A stretch of 39,634 nt of DNA from Streptomyces sp. ISL-11 (GCF_018614525.1 NZ_JAGGOL010000151.1:1-39634); one strand, 5' to 3'. Shown: positions 1 to 7,835, counted from the first letter of the stretch. Translations and numbers: made by a program. Notes: generated by a model from the letters alone, not told the origin.

Positions 1-102
1 CGCCAGCGGCGGCCTTCGTCCCGCGCCCCAAGGATGCCAGGCGGGGCGGGCGTGACGTGGCGGGCGGGCGGCAGGCGGCCGGATCCCACGGCCCCGCACA
101 CG

Positions 103-142
103 CCGTGGGCCCCGGCCGGAGTGATCCGGCCGGGGCCCACGG
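103..142 (-). terminator. Terminator after accA2
   Basis: A perfect 18-bp inverted repeat (CCGTGGGCCCCGGCCGGA at 103-120 and its complement at 125-142) closes on a GTGA tetraloop. It begins 18 nt past the accA2 stop codon on the minus strand. There is no clear U-run, which is usual for Streptomyces terminators. The rest of 1-160 shows no gene. Confidence 0.8.
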
Positions 143-160
143 AAGGGTGACGTGAGGGTG

Positions 161-1918
161 TCAGTCCTTGATTTCGCAGATGACGGCGCCGGAGGAGACG
201 GAGGCGCCGATCTCGGCGGTGATGCCCTTGACGGTGCCCGCCCGGTGGGCGTTGAGCGGCTGTTCCATCTTCATCGCTTCCAGGACCACGATCAGGTCGC
301 CCGCGGCGACCTCCTGGCCTTCGGTGACCGCGACCTTCACGATCGTGCCCTGCATCGGCGAGGTCAGCGCGTCCCCCGAGGCGGCCGAGCCGGCCTTCTT
401 CGCCGCCCGCCGCTTGGGCTTGGCCCCGCCGGCGGCCGCCGTGCGGGCGATCGTCATGCCCAGCGAGGAGGGCAGGGAGACCTCCAGGCGCTTGCCGCCG
501 ACCTCGACGACCACCGTCTCCCGCCCCGCGGGCTCGGCCTCGTCCTCGGCGATGGCAGTGCCGGTGAAGGCCTCGATGGTGTTGACGAACTCCGTCTCGA
601 TCCACCGCGTGTGCACCGTGAACGGATCCGAGGTGAACGCCGGGTCGGTCACGACCGCGCGGTGGAAGGGGATGGCGGTGGCCATGCCCTCGATGTGGAA
701 CTCGGCCAGGGCGCGGGCGGCGCGCTGCAGCGCCTGGCGGCGGGTGGCGCCGGTGACGATCAGCTTCGCGAGCAGGGAGTCCCAGGCCGGGCCGATCACA
801 CTGCCCGCCTCCACACCGGCGTCCAGGCGGACACCGGGACCGGCGGGGGCCTCGAAACGGGTCACGGTGCCCGGGGCGGGCAGGAACCCGCGGCCCGGGT
901 CCTCACCATTGATCCGGAACTCAAAAGAGTGTCCGCGCAGCGGCGGGTCGTCGAAGCCCAGGGCCTCGCCGTCGGCGATGCGGAACATCTCCCGCACCAG
1001 GTCGATGCCGGTGACCTCTTCGGTGACCGGGTGCTCGACCTGCAGGCGGGTGTTGACCTCCAGGAAGGAGATCGTGCCGTCCTGGCCGACGAGGAACTCC
1101 ACCGTGCCCGCGCCGACGTAGCCGGCCTCACGCAAGATCGCCTTCGACGCCCGGTACAGCTCCGCGTTCTGCTCCGCCGACAGGAAGGGGGCCGGGGCCT
1201 CCTCGACCAGTTTCTGGTGACGGCGCTGCAAGGAGCAGTCACGGGTGGAGACCACGACGACGTTGCCGTGGGTGTCGGCCAGGCACTGGGTCTCCACGTG
1301 GCGGGGCCGGTCCAGATACCGCTCGACGAAGCACTCCCCCCGCCCGAACGCCGCAACCGCCTCGCGGACGGCGGAGTCGTAGAGCTCGGGGACCTCTTGA
1401 AGGGTGCGGGCGACCTTCAGGCCACGCCCGCCGCCACCGAAGGCCGCCTTGATCGCGATCGGCAGACCATGCTCCTCTGCGAAGGCGACGACCTCCTCAG
1501 AGCCGGAGACGGGGTCGGGGGTGCCGGCCACCAGAGGGGCCCCGGCACGCTGGGCGATGTGACGGGCCGCCACCTTGTCACCCAGATCGCGGATCGCCTG
1601 CGGGGGCGGGCCGATCCAGGTCAGGCCCGCGTCCAGGACGGCCTGGGCGAACTCGGCGTTCTCCGACAAGAACCCGTACCCGGGGTGGATGGCGTCCGCA
1701 CCGGACTCCGCCGCCGCGGCAAGCACCTTGGCCATATCGAGGTAGCTCGTCGCCGGGGTGTCACCACCCAGCGCGTACGCCTCGTCGGCGGCCCTGACAT
1801 GCAACGCGTCACGGTCCGGATCGGCGTAGACCGCCACACTCCCGATCCCGGCGTCCCGGCATGCACGAGCAACGCGGACAGCGATTTCGCCACGGTTGGC
1901 GATGAGCACCTTGCGCAC
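161..1918 (-). CDS. accA2: Acetyl/propionyl-CoA carboxylase alpha subunit (biotin carboxylase + BCCP)
   Basis: This 585-aa protein carboxylates its own biotin with ATP and bicarbonate and passes the carboxyl group to a beta subunit such as PccB (11562-13151), giving malonyl- or methylmalonyl-CoA in the cytoplasm. The biotin carboxylase domain starts MRKVLIANRGEIAVR; the ATP-grasp glycine loop is GGGGRG at residues 161-166 and the EVNTRLQVEHPVTE motif lies near 280-293. A Lys/Ala-rich linker leads to a C-terminal biotinyl domain with EAMKM, biotin on Lys550. Length fits actinobacterial AccA1/AccA2. The start is GTG with AAGGAGG about 9 nt upstream. It is transcribed alone, followed by a hairpin terminator. 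birA (13297) would attach the biotin. The A2 number comes from remembered S. coelicolor synteny. Confidence 0.96.
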   Translation of the reverse strand: MRKVLIANRGEIAVRVARACRDAGIGSVAVYADPDRDALHVRAADEAYALGGDTPATSYLDMAKVLAAAAESGADAIHPGYGFLSENAEFAQAVLDAGLTWIGPPPQAIRDLGDKVAARHIAQRAGAPLVAGTPDPVSGSEEVVAFAEEHGLPIAIKAAFGGGGRGLKVARTLQEVPELYDSAVREAVAAFGRGECFVERYLDRPRHVETQCLADTHGNVVVVSTRDCSLQRRHQKLVEEAPAPFLSAEQNAELYRASKAILREAGYVGAGTVEFLVGQDGTISFLEVNTRLQVEHPVTEEVTGIDLVREMFRIADGEALGFDDPPLRGHSFEFRINGEDPGRGFLPAPGTVTRFEAPAGPGVRLDAGVEAGSVIGPAWDSLLAKLIVTGATRRQALQRAARALAEFHIEGMATAIPFHRAVVTDPAFTSDPFTVHTRWIETEFVNTIEAFTGTAIAEDEAEPAGRETVVVEVGGKRLEVSLPSSLGMTIARTAAAGGAKPKRRAAKKAGSAASGDALTSPMQGTIVKVAVTEGQEVAAGDLIVVLEAMKMEQPLNAHRAGTVKGITAEIGASVSSGAVICEIKD

Positions 1919-2221
1919 GATGGCTCCCTCCTTGAAACAAGGTGAGTTTAGGTACCGGCGACACTCTGTGCCGACCCGACTCCCGGGGTGAGCTTGCCCA
2001 CACGGAGGGTGAAGGCCTGGGCGTGTGCGCGGGTGAACCCCCAGTTATCCCACGGTACGCCGGGTTTGGGGGCCGTAGGTGATCCTTTTGTGTGGGCAAG
2101 GTCTCGGCGTCCGTTCGCGAACGGTGCTGTTCATTCTTTGTCGAGTCCCTACGAAGGGGTGGCAGAAAGTTTGCGTGTCTGCCGGGCTGTCGCCTGGACA
2201 GCGAGACCCTCTCCTCTGGGC
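1919..2221 (-). promoter_or_regulatory. accA2 upstream region with a 14-bp palindrome
   Basis: This 303-nt gene-free stretch separates the accA2 start from the iclR-type stop, so it must hold the accA2 promoter. It contains a perfect palindrome, CCGTTCGCGAACGG at 2111-2124, the best operator candidate. A GATAACT-like -10 can be read on the minus strand near 2043-2049, but no good -35 goes with it. No protein-coding signal was seen. Confidence 0.4.
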
Positions 2222-2989
2222 TTACCCATCAGTAGCGACGTCGGCACCCGGTCCGGCCGCCAACCTCCCGGCCTCCACAGCCACATGGCGCAGGACGTCC
2301 GTCACCTGGCGTCCGTGCCGCAGGAACTCCTCCAGCGGCAGTGCGGCCGACACGGCCGTCCGTACGCCGCTCCCGGCGGCGCCCGGCACCGGCACGGCCA
2401 CGCACGCCACACCGGGCGCGCACTCCTCCACCTCCACCGCGACACCCTCCCGTCGCACACGTCGCAGCTCCACGTCCAGCCGCTCGGCGGAGGTGATCGT
2501 GCGCGGCGTGATCGCGCGCATCCCGGTCCCGGACAGATAGCGCAGGCGGGCGGCGCGGGGGAGGGCCGACAGGAGCACCTTGCCGTGCGCGGTGGCGTGC
2601 CCGTCGGCGTCCTGGCCGAGGGAGAAGCCGCCGGTGGGGGCGCCGGCGTCGGCGGCCCCGGCGAGGACGGCGATGCCGCCGTCGCGGTAGGCGCTGAAGT
2701 AGGTGTCCGCACCGATCGCCCGCCGGGCCGTGTGCAACAGGCCGTGTACCTCGTCGTCCACCCGCATCTGCCGCTGGAAGGCACGGTGCAGGGCCGGGAC
2801 GCGGTAGCCGAGGGTGTAGCCGCCGGCCGTCCGCACGAGGTGCCCGCGGGCGGTGAGGGCGCCCAGCAGCTCGTACACCGTGGACAGGGCGCAGCCGGTC
2901 CGCCGGGCGAGGGCCTTCGCGGTCAGCGGCCCGTCGGAGGCCGCGACGGCGTCGAGGACGTCGAGGGCGCGGTCGACGGACTGCGGCAT
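2222..2989 (-). CDS. IclR-family transcriptional regulator
   Basis: A 255-aa DNA-binding repressor/activator of the IclR type. The N-terminal winged helix covers roughly residues 1-70 (MPQSVDRALDVLDAV, then LTAKALARRTGCALSTVYELL as the helix-turn-helix and GHLVR as the wing). The C-terminal effector domain has the family pattern of an 'SAYRDGGIAVLAG' strand, 'TAHGKVLLSAL' and a 'CVAVPV' segment. I chose ATG 2989, where IclR homology begins, with AAGGAG upstream; the frame stays open to 3040 without homology. The flanking genes do not reveal its target or ligand. It stands alone between accA2 and the DJ-1/PfpI gene, all on the minus strand. Confidence 0.85.
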   Translation of the reverse strand: MPQSVDRALDVLDAVAASDGPLTAKALARRTGCALSTVYELLGALTARGHLVRTAGGYTLGYRVPALHRAFQRQMRVDDEVHGLLHTARRAIGADTYFSAYRDGGIAVLAGAADAGAPTGGFSLGQDADGHATAHGKVLLSALPRAARLRYLSGTGMRAITPRTITSAERLDVELRRVRREGVAVEVEECAPGVACVAVPVPGAAGSGVRTAVSAALPLEEFLRHGRQVTDVLRHVAVEAGRLAAGPGADVATDG

Positions 2990-3051
2990 GACGGGAGGCT
3001 CCTTCGGGGGGCGGCGGTACGAGCCGGCAGGCGGACCCACCAGCTTCGCAC

Positions 3052-3100
3052 AGCCGCCGGAACGCTTTGGTCTGGCCGGCTTGGGCAGTGTCCGGCGGCT
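3052..3100. promoter_or_regulatory. Inverted repeat upstream of the IclR gene
   Basis: AGCCGCCGGA (3052-3061) and TCCGGCGGCT (3091-3100) form a perfect 10-bp inverted repeat with a 29-nt spacer, 63 nt upstream of the iclR-type start. It could be a leader structure or a two-site operator. In DNA this GC-rich it could also be chance. Confidence 0.25.
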
Positions 3101-3154
3101 CTTCGGCCGCGGGCCGTCGTTGCCGCCTGCGGCGGCGGGCGCCCTGCGGGCGCG

Positions 3155-3225
3155 TCCTCAAGCGCCGGACGGGCTTGATGGTGGCTGAGCTCAGCCGATC
3201 TCAGCCCGTCCGGCGTTTGAGGACA
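3155..3225. repeat. Dispersed palindromic repeat, copy A (complete)
   Basis: Two 22-nt arms (3155-3176 and 3204-3225) are near-perfect reverse complements; they begin GTCCTCAAGCGCCGGACG and end CGTCCGGCGTTTGAGGAC. They flank a 27-nt centre containing TGAGCTCA. The same sequence recurs at 15429-15552 and 17847-17985. It lies between two minus-strand genes and could fold as a terminator. This repeat family is common in intergenic DNA of Streptomyces genomes, from memory. Confidence 0.85.
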
Positions 3226-3293
3226 CCGCCGCGCAGCGGTGGTGCGCACGACGACGGCCGCAGCCGCCCGCTCACAGATCCGCCGGACACGGC

Positions 3294-3860
3294 CTACCGC
3301 TTGACGGGCGCGTGCTCGCGCAGCAGCTCGACGAAGGCGCGCATCCACGCCGGCTGGTCGTTCCAGGCGCGCGCGGACACCAGATTGCCGTCGACGACGG
3401 CGTCGGAGTCCACGAAGGTGCCGCCCGCCAGCTCGACGTCGGGGGCGCACGCGGGCCAGGCGGCGGTGCGGCGGCCCTTGAGGACGCCGAGCGGTGCGAG
3501 GGCCACGGCGGCGTGGCAGATGTGTGCGACGGGTTTGTTGTCGGCGAAGAACGATGTGATGATCCGCCGGAAGTCGGGATTCATCCGGAGGAACTCCGGC
3601 GCCCGGCCGCCGGGGATGACGACGGCCGCGTAATCGGCGGGATTCACGTCCGCGAGCGCGATGTCGGCGGGCCAGGAATGGCCGAGTTTCTCGGTGTAGG
3701 TGTCGAAGCTCGACACGAAGTCATGGATGACGAACTGGAGCTGTTTGACGGTCGGCGCGGCTATGTCGACCTCGTAGCCCTCTTCCAGCAGACGCTGGTA
3801 GGGGTACATCACCTCCAGGTCCTCCGCGGCGTCGCCCGTCGTGATGAGGATCTTCGGCAT
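3294..3860 (-). CDS. DJ-1/PfpI family protein
   Basis: A 188-aa class I glutamine-amidotransferase-like protein of the DJ-1/PfpI group, which includes deglycases, chaperones and proteases; the exact activity cannot be told from sequence. The nucleophile elbow is VAHICHAA with Cys115 and His116, preceded by the VVIPGGRAPEFLR segment typical of the PfpI branch and by an N-terminal acidic residue in the AAEDLE stretch. Start ATG 3860 has GAGGAGT about 8 nt upstream and begins with MPKILITTGD, the first beta strand. The frame is open to 4232 but without homology. It appears monocistronic and is divergent from the small secreted protein at 4069. Confidence 0.85.
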   Translation of the reverse strand: MPKILITTGDAAEDLEVMYPYQRLLEEGYEVDIAAPTVKQLQFVIHDFVSSFDTYTEKLGHSWPADIALADVNPADYAAVVIPGGRAPEFLRMNPDFRRIITSFFADNKPVAHICHAAVALAPLGVLKGRRTAAWPACAPDVELAGGTFVDSDAVVDGNLVSARAWNDQPAWMRAFVELLREHAPVKR

Positions 3861-4068
3861 GGCTGGTACTCCTCGGGAGTCGGCTATACCGGAATATGCG
3901 CCGCGGGGCGGATGAGGAAACTCGACCTTGTGGCTCGATTGCGTGGTGGCGGTGGGATGTTGGGGATTCGCGCCGCGTTCCCGGTCACCGCGCGCGTAAT
4001 TCGGGGGAGGGGTCCCCGAGTGGCCCAAGGAATGGTGACCGAGTCGGCGCGACCTCGTTGGGGCGGGC

Positions 4069-4356
4069 ATGATCAAGCGTATTGCAGCCGCCGCCGCTCT
4101 CACCGGCGCCGCCCTCACCCTGACCGTGACCGCCGCCTCGGCCGCGCCCATGCCGCAGCCGCCCAGCTCGAAGGCGGGGGACGTCGTCGCCCCGCCGAAG
4201 GTCGACCCGCCGAACAGCAAGGACATGAGCATCTACCCCGGCGCCACCAACGAGCTCAACAAGCTGAACCAGCTGAACCAGCTCGGCCAGGCCGCGCAGG
4301 CGCTGGACCCGGTGCTCGGCCTGCTCAGCCCCCTCGCGGGCGTCCTGCCGCTCTAG
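4069..4356 (+). CDS. Small secreted protein, unknown function
   Basis: A 95-aa protein with a clear Sec signal peptide: MIKRIAAAAALTGAALTLTV followed by TAASAA, with cleavage expected near ASA-AP around residues 25-27. The mature part of about 70 residues is Pro-rich at first (PQPPSSKAGDVVAPPK), then has a Leu/Asn repeat (LNKLNQLNQLGQ) and a hydrophobic tail ending LSPLAGVLPL. It has no cysteine, so it is not chaplin-like with a disulfide. A GGGGCGG stretch precedes the ATG. It converges on maf with a single base between the stops and is divergent from the PfpI gene. Role unknown; a short amphipathic surface or matrix peptide is conceivable. Confidence 0.75.
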   Translation: MIKRIAAAAALTGAALTLTVTAASAAPMPQPPSSKAGDVVAPPKVDPPNSKDMSIYPGATNELNKLNQLNQLGQAAQALDPVLGLLSPLAGVLPL

Positions 4357-4357
4357 G

Positions 4358-4969
4358 TCACACCCACAGGTCGGTGATCGACACCTCCAGCTCGCCGAGG
4401 AGCCGGCGCAGCAGCGGGAGGGAGAGGCCGACGACATTGCCGTGGTCCCCGTCGATGCCGTCGACGAACGGAGCGGACCGGCCGTCGAGGGTGAAGGCGC
4501 CCGCCACGTGGAGGGGTTCGCCGGTGGCCACGTACGCGGCGATCTCGGCGTCGGTCGGTTCGCCGAACCGGACGGTCGTGGAGGCGGTCGCGGAGACGCG
4601 GCGGCCCGCTGCCGCATCGATCACGCAGTGGCCGGTCCGGAGGATTCCGGACCGGCCGCGCATCGCCTTCCAGCGGGCTGTGGCGTCCTCCGCGTCCGCC
4701 GGCTTGCCCAGCGCCTGCCCGTCCAGCTCCAGCACCGAGTCGCAGCCGATGACCAGCGCCCCCGCCGCCTCGGCCCGGGCGGCGACGACCTCGGCCTTGG
4801 CCTCGGCGAGCACCCGGGCGAGCTCGGCGGGGGTCGGGGCGGTGATCGCGTCCTCGTCCACGCCGCTGACGACGACCTCGGGCGCGAGCCCCGCGGCGCG
4901 GAGCAGCCCGAGGCGGGCGGGGGACTGGGAGGCGAGGATCAGGCGGCGGCGCGCGGAGCTGTCGTTCAT
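4358..4969 (-). CDS. maf: Maf-like nucleoside triphosphate pyrophosphatase
   Basis: A 203-aa Maf/Ham1-superfamily enzyme that hydrolyses non-canonical or excess nucleoside triphosphates to monophosphate and pyrophosphate (house-cleaning, cytoplasmic). The N-terminal signature SQSPARLGLLRAAGL is the Maf loop. It is followed by VVSGVDEDA, an ALVIGCDSVL strand carrying the catalytic Asp, LGKP, the MRGRSGILRTGH segment and a C-terminal GDHGNVVGLSLPLL. Length matches the family. The start ATG has only a weak ribosome-binding site. In remembered Streptomyces gene order maf lies between accA2 and accE, as here, but with an extra block of genes upstream of it (5008-11210). Confidence 0.93.
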   Translation of the reverse strand: MNDSSARRRLILASQSPARLGLLRAAGLAPEVVVSGVDEDAITAPTPAELARVLAEAKAEVVAARAEAAGALVIGCDSVLELDGQALGKPADAEDATARWKAMRGRSGILRTGHCVIDAAAGRRVSATASTTVRFGEPTDAEIAAYVATGEPLHVAGAFTLDGRSAPFVDGIDGDHGNVVGLSLPLLRRLLGELEVSITDLWV

Positions 4970-5007
4970 GGAGCCAGCCTATGAGGTCGGGCGGCGCGCC
5001 GGTGCCG

Positions 5008-6495
5008 TCAGCCCGCGACGGCCATGACCTCACCCCGCATCCGCACCGGGTCGGTGCCCTCGGCGTTGTGCCGGTCCGCCCAGTTCGTCAGGGCGGTCAG
5101 GCAGGCGTGGTCGAGGTGGCGCAGCCCGGACAGGTGCAGCTCGATCGGCCGGTCCTTGGGCAGCGCCTCCAGGGTGTCGAGGATGTGCGGCAGGCGCAGG
5201 AAGGTGGCGTTGCCGGTCAGCCGTACGTGGATGGGACCGTCCTCCTCGGTGTCCTTGACGTTCAACTGGACGTGCGAGGTCTCCCAGGCGGTCTTGGCCA
5301 CAGCCAGCAGCAGGCCGGCCAGGACGCCCTCGAACATGTTCGTGGCGACGATGGCGACGGCGGTGACGCCCAGGACGACCGCCTCGCCGCGGTGCTCGCG
5401 CCACAGCGGCCGCAGGTCGCGGAGCGGTACGAGCTTGCAGCCCGCGTGCACCAGCACGCCGGCGAGCGCCGCGACGGGGATCACGCCGAGTGCCGCCGGG
5501 AGGAGTGCCGCGAAGAGCAGCAGCCACGCACCGTGCAGGACCCGCGAGAGCTTGGTGCGCGCGCCCGCCTGGACGTTGGCGGCGCTGCGGACGATCACCG
5601 CGGTCATGGGCAGCGCGCCCAGCAGACCGCAGACGGTGTTGCCGGCGCCCTGGGCCATCAGCTCCTTGTTGTAGTCGGTGCGGGGGCCGTCGTGGAGGCG
5701 GTCGACCGCCGCGGCGCTGAAGAGGCTCTCGGCGGAGGCGATGAGGGTGAACGCCAGGACGGTGCCGAGCAGGGCCACGTCACCGAGCGCGGAGAACGCG
5801 CCGGGGCCGGGGATCTGGACCGCCTCGAAGAGGCCCTTGACCTGCACCTTGGTCACGGACAGGGAGAAGGCGGCGGTGACGCCGGTGGCGAGTGCCACGG
5901 CCACGAGCGGCGCGGGCACCAGGGTGGGGACGCGGGCGGGCAGCTTCTTCCAGAGCACGAGGACGGCGATGGTCCCCGCGCCGATCGCGAACGCCGTCAG
6001 CGTCGCGCCGTCCTGGGCGATGTCGGCCGCGAGGCCCGGAAGCCCCGCGATCTTTTCGAGGCCGCTGCTGGGCGCCTTGAGGTCGGCCATCGCGTACGCC
6101 TGGCCGAAGATCAGGACGAGTCCGATGCCGGCCAGCATGCCCTGGACCACGGCCACCGAGATGGCGCGGAACCAGCGGCCGAAGCCCAGGAGGCCCAGGG
6201 CGAGTTGCAGGGCACCGGAGGCCAGGACGATGACGCCGAGGGTGCCGATGCCGTGGGTCTGCACGGCTTCGTACACGAGCACGGTCAGGCCCGCGGCGGG
6301 GCCGCTGACCTGGAGGGAGCTGCCGGGCAGCAGGCCGACGACGAGGCCGCCGACGATGCCGGTGATCAGGCCGAGTTCGGCCGGTACGCCCGAGGCGACG
6401 GCGACGCCGACGCACAGCGGGACGGCGACCAGGAAGACGACGAGCGATGCGGTGATGTCCCGCCGCAGGGTGGCGGGACGGGGTGTGGTGAGCAT
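5008..6495 (-). CDS. SulP-family anion (bicarbonate/sulfate) transporter
   Basis: A 495-aa inner-membrane transporter. Residues from about 15 to 390 form the SulP transmembrane domain, with many hydrophobic segments; RDITASLVVFLVAVPLCVGVA and GLITGIVGGLVVGLLPGS are the start of the fold, the latter carrying the substrate-site glycine/serine loop. The C-terminal about 90 residues (LTGNATFLRLPHILDTL, HLSGLRHLDHAC) are a STAS domain. It lies 48 nt downstream of a beta-carbonic anhydrase, so the two are probably one operon and bicarbonate is the likely substrate (BicA-like). Sulfate or another anion remains possible from sequence alone. Confidence 0.9.
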   Translation of the reverse strand: MLTTPRPATLRRDITASLVVFLVAVPLCVGVAVASGVPAELGLITGIVGGLVVGLLPGSSLQVSGPAAGLTVLVYEAVQTHGIGTLGVIVLASGALQLALGLLGFGRWFRAISVAVVQGMLAGIGLVLIFGQAYAMADLKAPSSGLEKIAGLPGLAADIAQDGATLTAFAIGAGTIAVLVLWKKLPARVPTLVPAPLVAVALATGVTAAFSLSVTKVQVKGLFEAVQIPGPGAFSALGDVALLGTVLAFTLIASAESLFSAAAVDRLHDGPRTDYNKELMAQGAGNTVCGLLGALPMTAVIVRSAANVQAGARTKLSRVLHGAWLLLFAALLPAALGVIPVAALAGVLVHAGCKLVPLRDLRPLWREHRGEAVVLGVTAVAIVATNMFEGVLAGLLLAVAKTAWETSHVQLNVKDTEEDGPIHVRLTGNATFLRLPHILDTLEALPKDRPIELHLSGLRHLDHACLTALTNWADRHNAEGTDPVRMRGEVMAVAG

Positions 6496-6543
6496 GGGTT
6501 CCTCACGTGGGGTGGGGAAGGCGAGCCGGGTGACCTCGGCGGG

Positions 6544-7146
6544 TCACAGGGGCAGGAAGGCGGCCTCGTCGCCGGTGGTCCGGTGGGCCAGGACGGTCCC
6601 GGTGTGGACCTCGTAGTACCAGGCGTGCAGCCCGAGGGCGCCCTCGGTGAGGCGCTCGGCGACGCACGGATAGCCGCGCAGCCGTTCGAGCTGGGCGAGC
6701 GCGTGGCGCTGCACCGGGGCGGCGACGTCGGGCGATGCGCCGTCGTCGCCCTTCAGCCCGGGGGAGGCCCCGCGCTCCAGCCAGCCCCTGACGGCCGGCA
6801 GTGCGGTGAGGTCCTCCTCGCGGACGAGCGCGCCGACGGCGCCGCAGTGGGAGTGGCCGCAGACGATGATGTCCCGCACGCCGAGCACCCGTACGGCGTA
6901 TTCGATGGTGGCCATCTCGCCGGCGGGGTGGTCGGTGGTGTACTCGGGAACGATGTTGCCGGCCGTCCGCAGCTCGAACAGGTCACCCGGGCGGGTGCCG
7001 GTGATGAGCGTGGGGACGACACGGGAGTCGGAGCAGGTGATGAACATGGCTTCGGGCGACTGGCCGAGTTCCAGTCCGCGGAGTTCCGCGGTGGACTGCT
7101 GCGCGCGGGTCGAAAAGGCGCGGGCGTGGTCGATGAGGGACTGCAT
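6544..7146 (-). CDS. Beta-carbonic anhydrase
   Basis: A 200-aa cytoplasmic zinc enzyme interconverting CO2 and bicarbonate. The zinc site is complete: CSDSR (first Cys plus the Asp-Arg dyad) and GHSHCGA (His and second Cys), separated by the usual FELRTAGNIVPEY segment. The C-terminus ends in the GLHAWYYEVHTGTVLAH strand typical of the family. I chose ATG 7146, with AGGAGG about 10 nt upstream; ATG 7188 in the same frame would add 14 residues. It is the first gene of a pair with the SulP transporter, suggesting a bicarbonate uptake or supply module that could feed the acyl-CoA carboxylases of this window. Confidence 0.93.
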   Translation of the reverse strand: MQSLIDHARAFSTRAQQSTAELRGLELGQSPEAMFITCSDSRVVPTLITGTRPGDLFELRTAGNIVPEYTTDHPAGEMATIEYAVRVLGVRDIIVCGHSHCGAVGALVREEDLTALPAVRGWLERGASPGLKGDDGASPDVAAPVQRHALAQLERLRGYPCVAERLTEGALGLHAWYYEVHTGTVLAHRTTGDEAAFLPL

Positions 7147-7352
7147 GAACGGCTGACCTCCTGGAGGTAGTCGTTGTCGGTCGGACATCGAGGACGTTGC
7201 GTCGTCGGGACGTCCGGGAACGGGTGAACGGCCGCGTGCGCCCGCCTGTGCCGGGCCGTCGTCGGCGTCGGCGCGGGTCGCGGAGTGCGGCTGTGGTGAG
7301 ATGCGGCCGTGCGGGCCGCGGGCGGCTGCCGGGAGGCAGGCGCGTGGGCGGA

Positions 7353-7739
7353 TCAGTGCCTGAAGACCTGGAGGACGGCGCCGCGTTGGTGATGTGACGC
7401 GCGCGTCGGGGCGGGCGTCCGCCCGTCGGGCCGTCCGGCGTGGGGCGCGGCGTCCTCGGCGGCCGGGGAGTGCCCCATGGCCGCGACGGTGAGGGTCTGC
7501 CGCGGCTGCGCGGTGCCGGCGCGGTGGTGCGTCCGGCCGTGCCGGTTCCATCCGTCGCCGCCGTCGAGGCCGCCCGGGTGCTCGCAGTCGGTCGCCGCGG
7601 TGTCCACGGCCCGTACCGAGTGCGCGAGCGAGGAGGACGCCGGGACGTCGCCGGCTTCCACCGTCCGGGACATCAGCAGCATCGCGAGAACGAGGGTGAG
7701 GAGCGCGCCGACGACGCCGGCAACTCGTGAACGTGTCAC
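7353..7739 (-). CDS. Small membrane-anchored protein (DUF6153-like)
   Basis: A 128-aa protein of unknown function. GTG 7739 is preceded by GAGGGCGAGCC; an ATG at 7784 would add MTRIDHHHSNEGGRA, which is possible. Residues 1-25 (VTRSRVAGVVGALLTLVLAM) form one N-terminal membrane segment or uncleaved signal. The rest is His-, Pro- and Ala-rich with a single TDCEHPGG cysteine and several histidines. The layout resembles DUF6153 proteins of Streptomyces, but I could not verify that. The His-rich extracytoplasmic tail could bind metal, which is inference only. It stands alone, with 206 nt to the carbonic anhydrase start downstream. Confidence 0.6.
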   Translation of the reverse strand: MTRSRVAGVVGALLTLVLAMLLMSRTVEAGDVPASSSLAHSVRAVDTAATDCEHPGGLDGGDGWNRHGRTHHRAGTAQPRQTLTVAAMGHSPAAEDAAPHAGRPDGRTPAPTRASHHQRGAVLQVFRH

Positions 7740-7773
7740 GGCTCGCCCTCCCTCGTTCGAGTGATGATGATCG

Positions 7774-7794
7774 ATTCTAGTCATACGACATGAC
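7774..7794 (-). promoter_or_regulatory. Candidate promoter/operator of the small membrane protein gene
   Basis: On the minus strand TAGAAT (7774-7779) is a good -10 hexamer about 35 nt before the GTG start at 7739. Directly upstream is the inverted repeat GTCAT-ACGAC-ATGAC (7780-7794), placed where a regulator would block RNA polymerase. No convincing -35 was found. Confidence 0.35.
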
Positions 7795-7800
7795 CGGGCA

Positions 7801-7835
7801 TCGGCGAATGGATTGCCGCGCAGTTAATTCGCCGA
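7801..7835. terminator. Inverted repeat downstream of the PBP gene
   Basis: TCGGCGAA (7801-7808) pairs with TTCGCCGA (7828-7835) around a 19-nt loop. It lies 121 nt beyond the penicillin-binding protein stop and upstream of the small membrane protein. It may be a weak terminator for the former or a regulatory element for the latter. The other bases of 7740-7955 show no gene. Confidence 0.3.

Noticed and set aside
3861..4232. N-terminal extension of the PfpI frame
   Set aside because: The extra 124 codons have no homology, cross the divergent promoter region and overlap the secreted protein gene. The good ribosome-binding site is at 3860.
4981..7170. A 729-codon open frame on the plus strand opposite the SulP and carbonic anhydrase genes
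   Set aside because: It is made almost only of Gly, Arg, Ala, Glu and Gln with no motif. It mirrors two well-recognised genes and arises from GC-rich codon-position bias.
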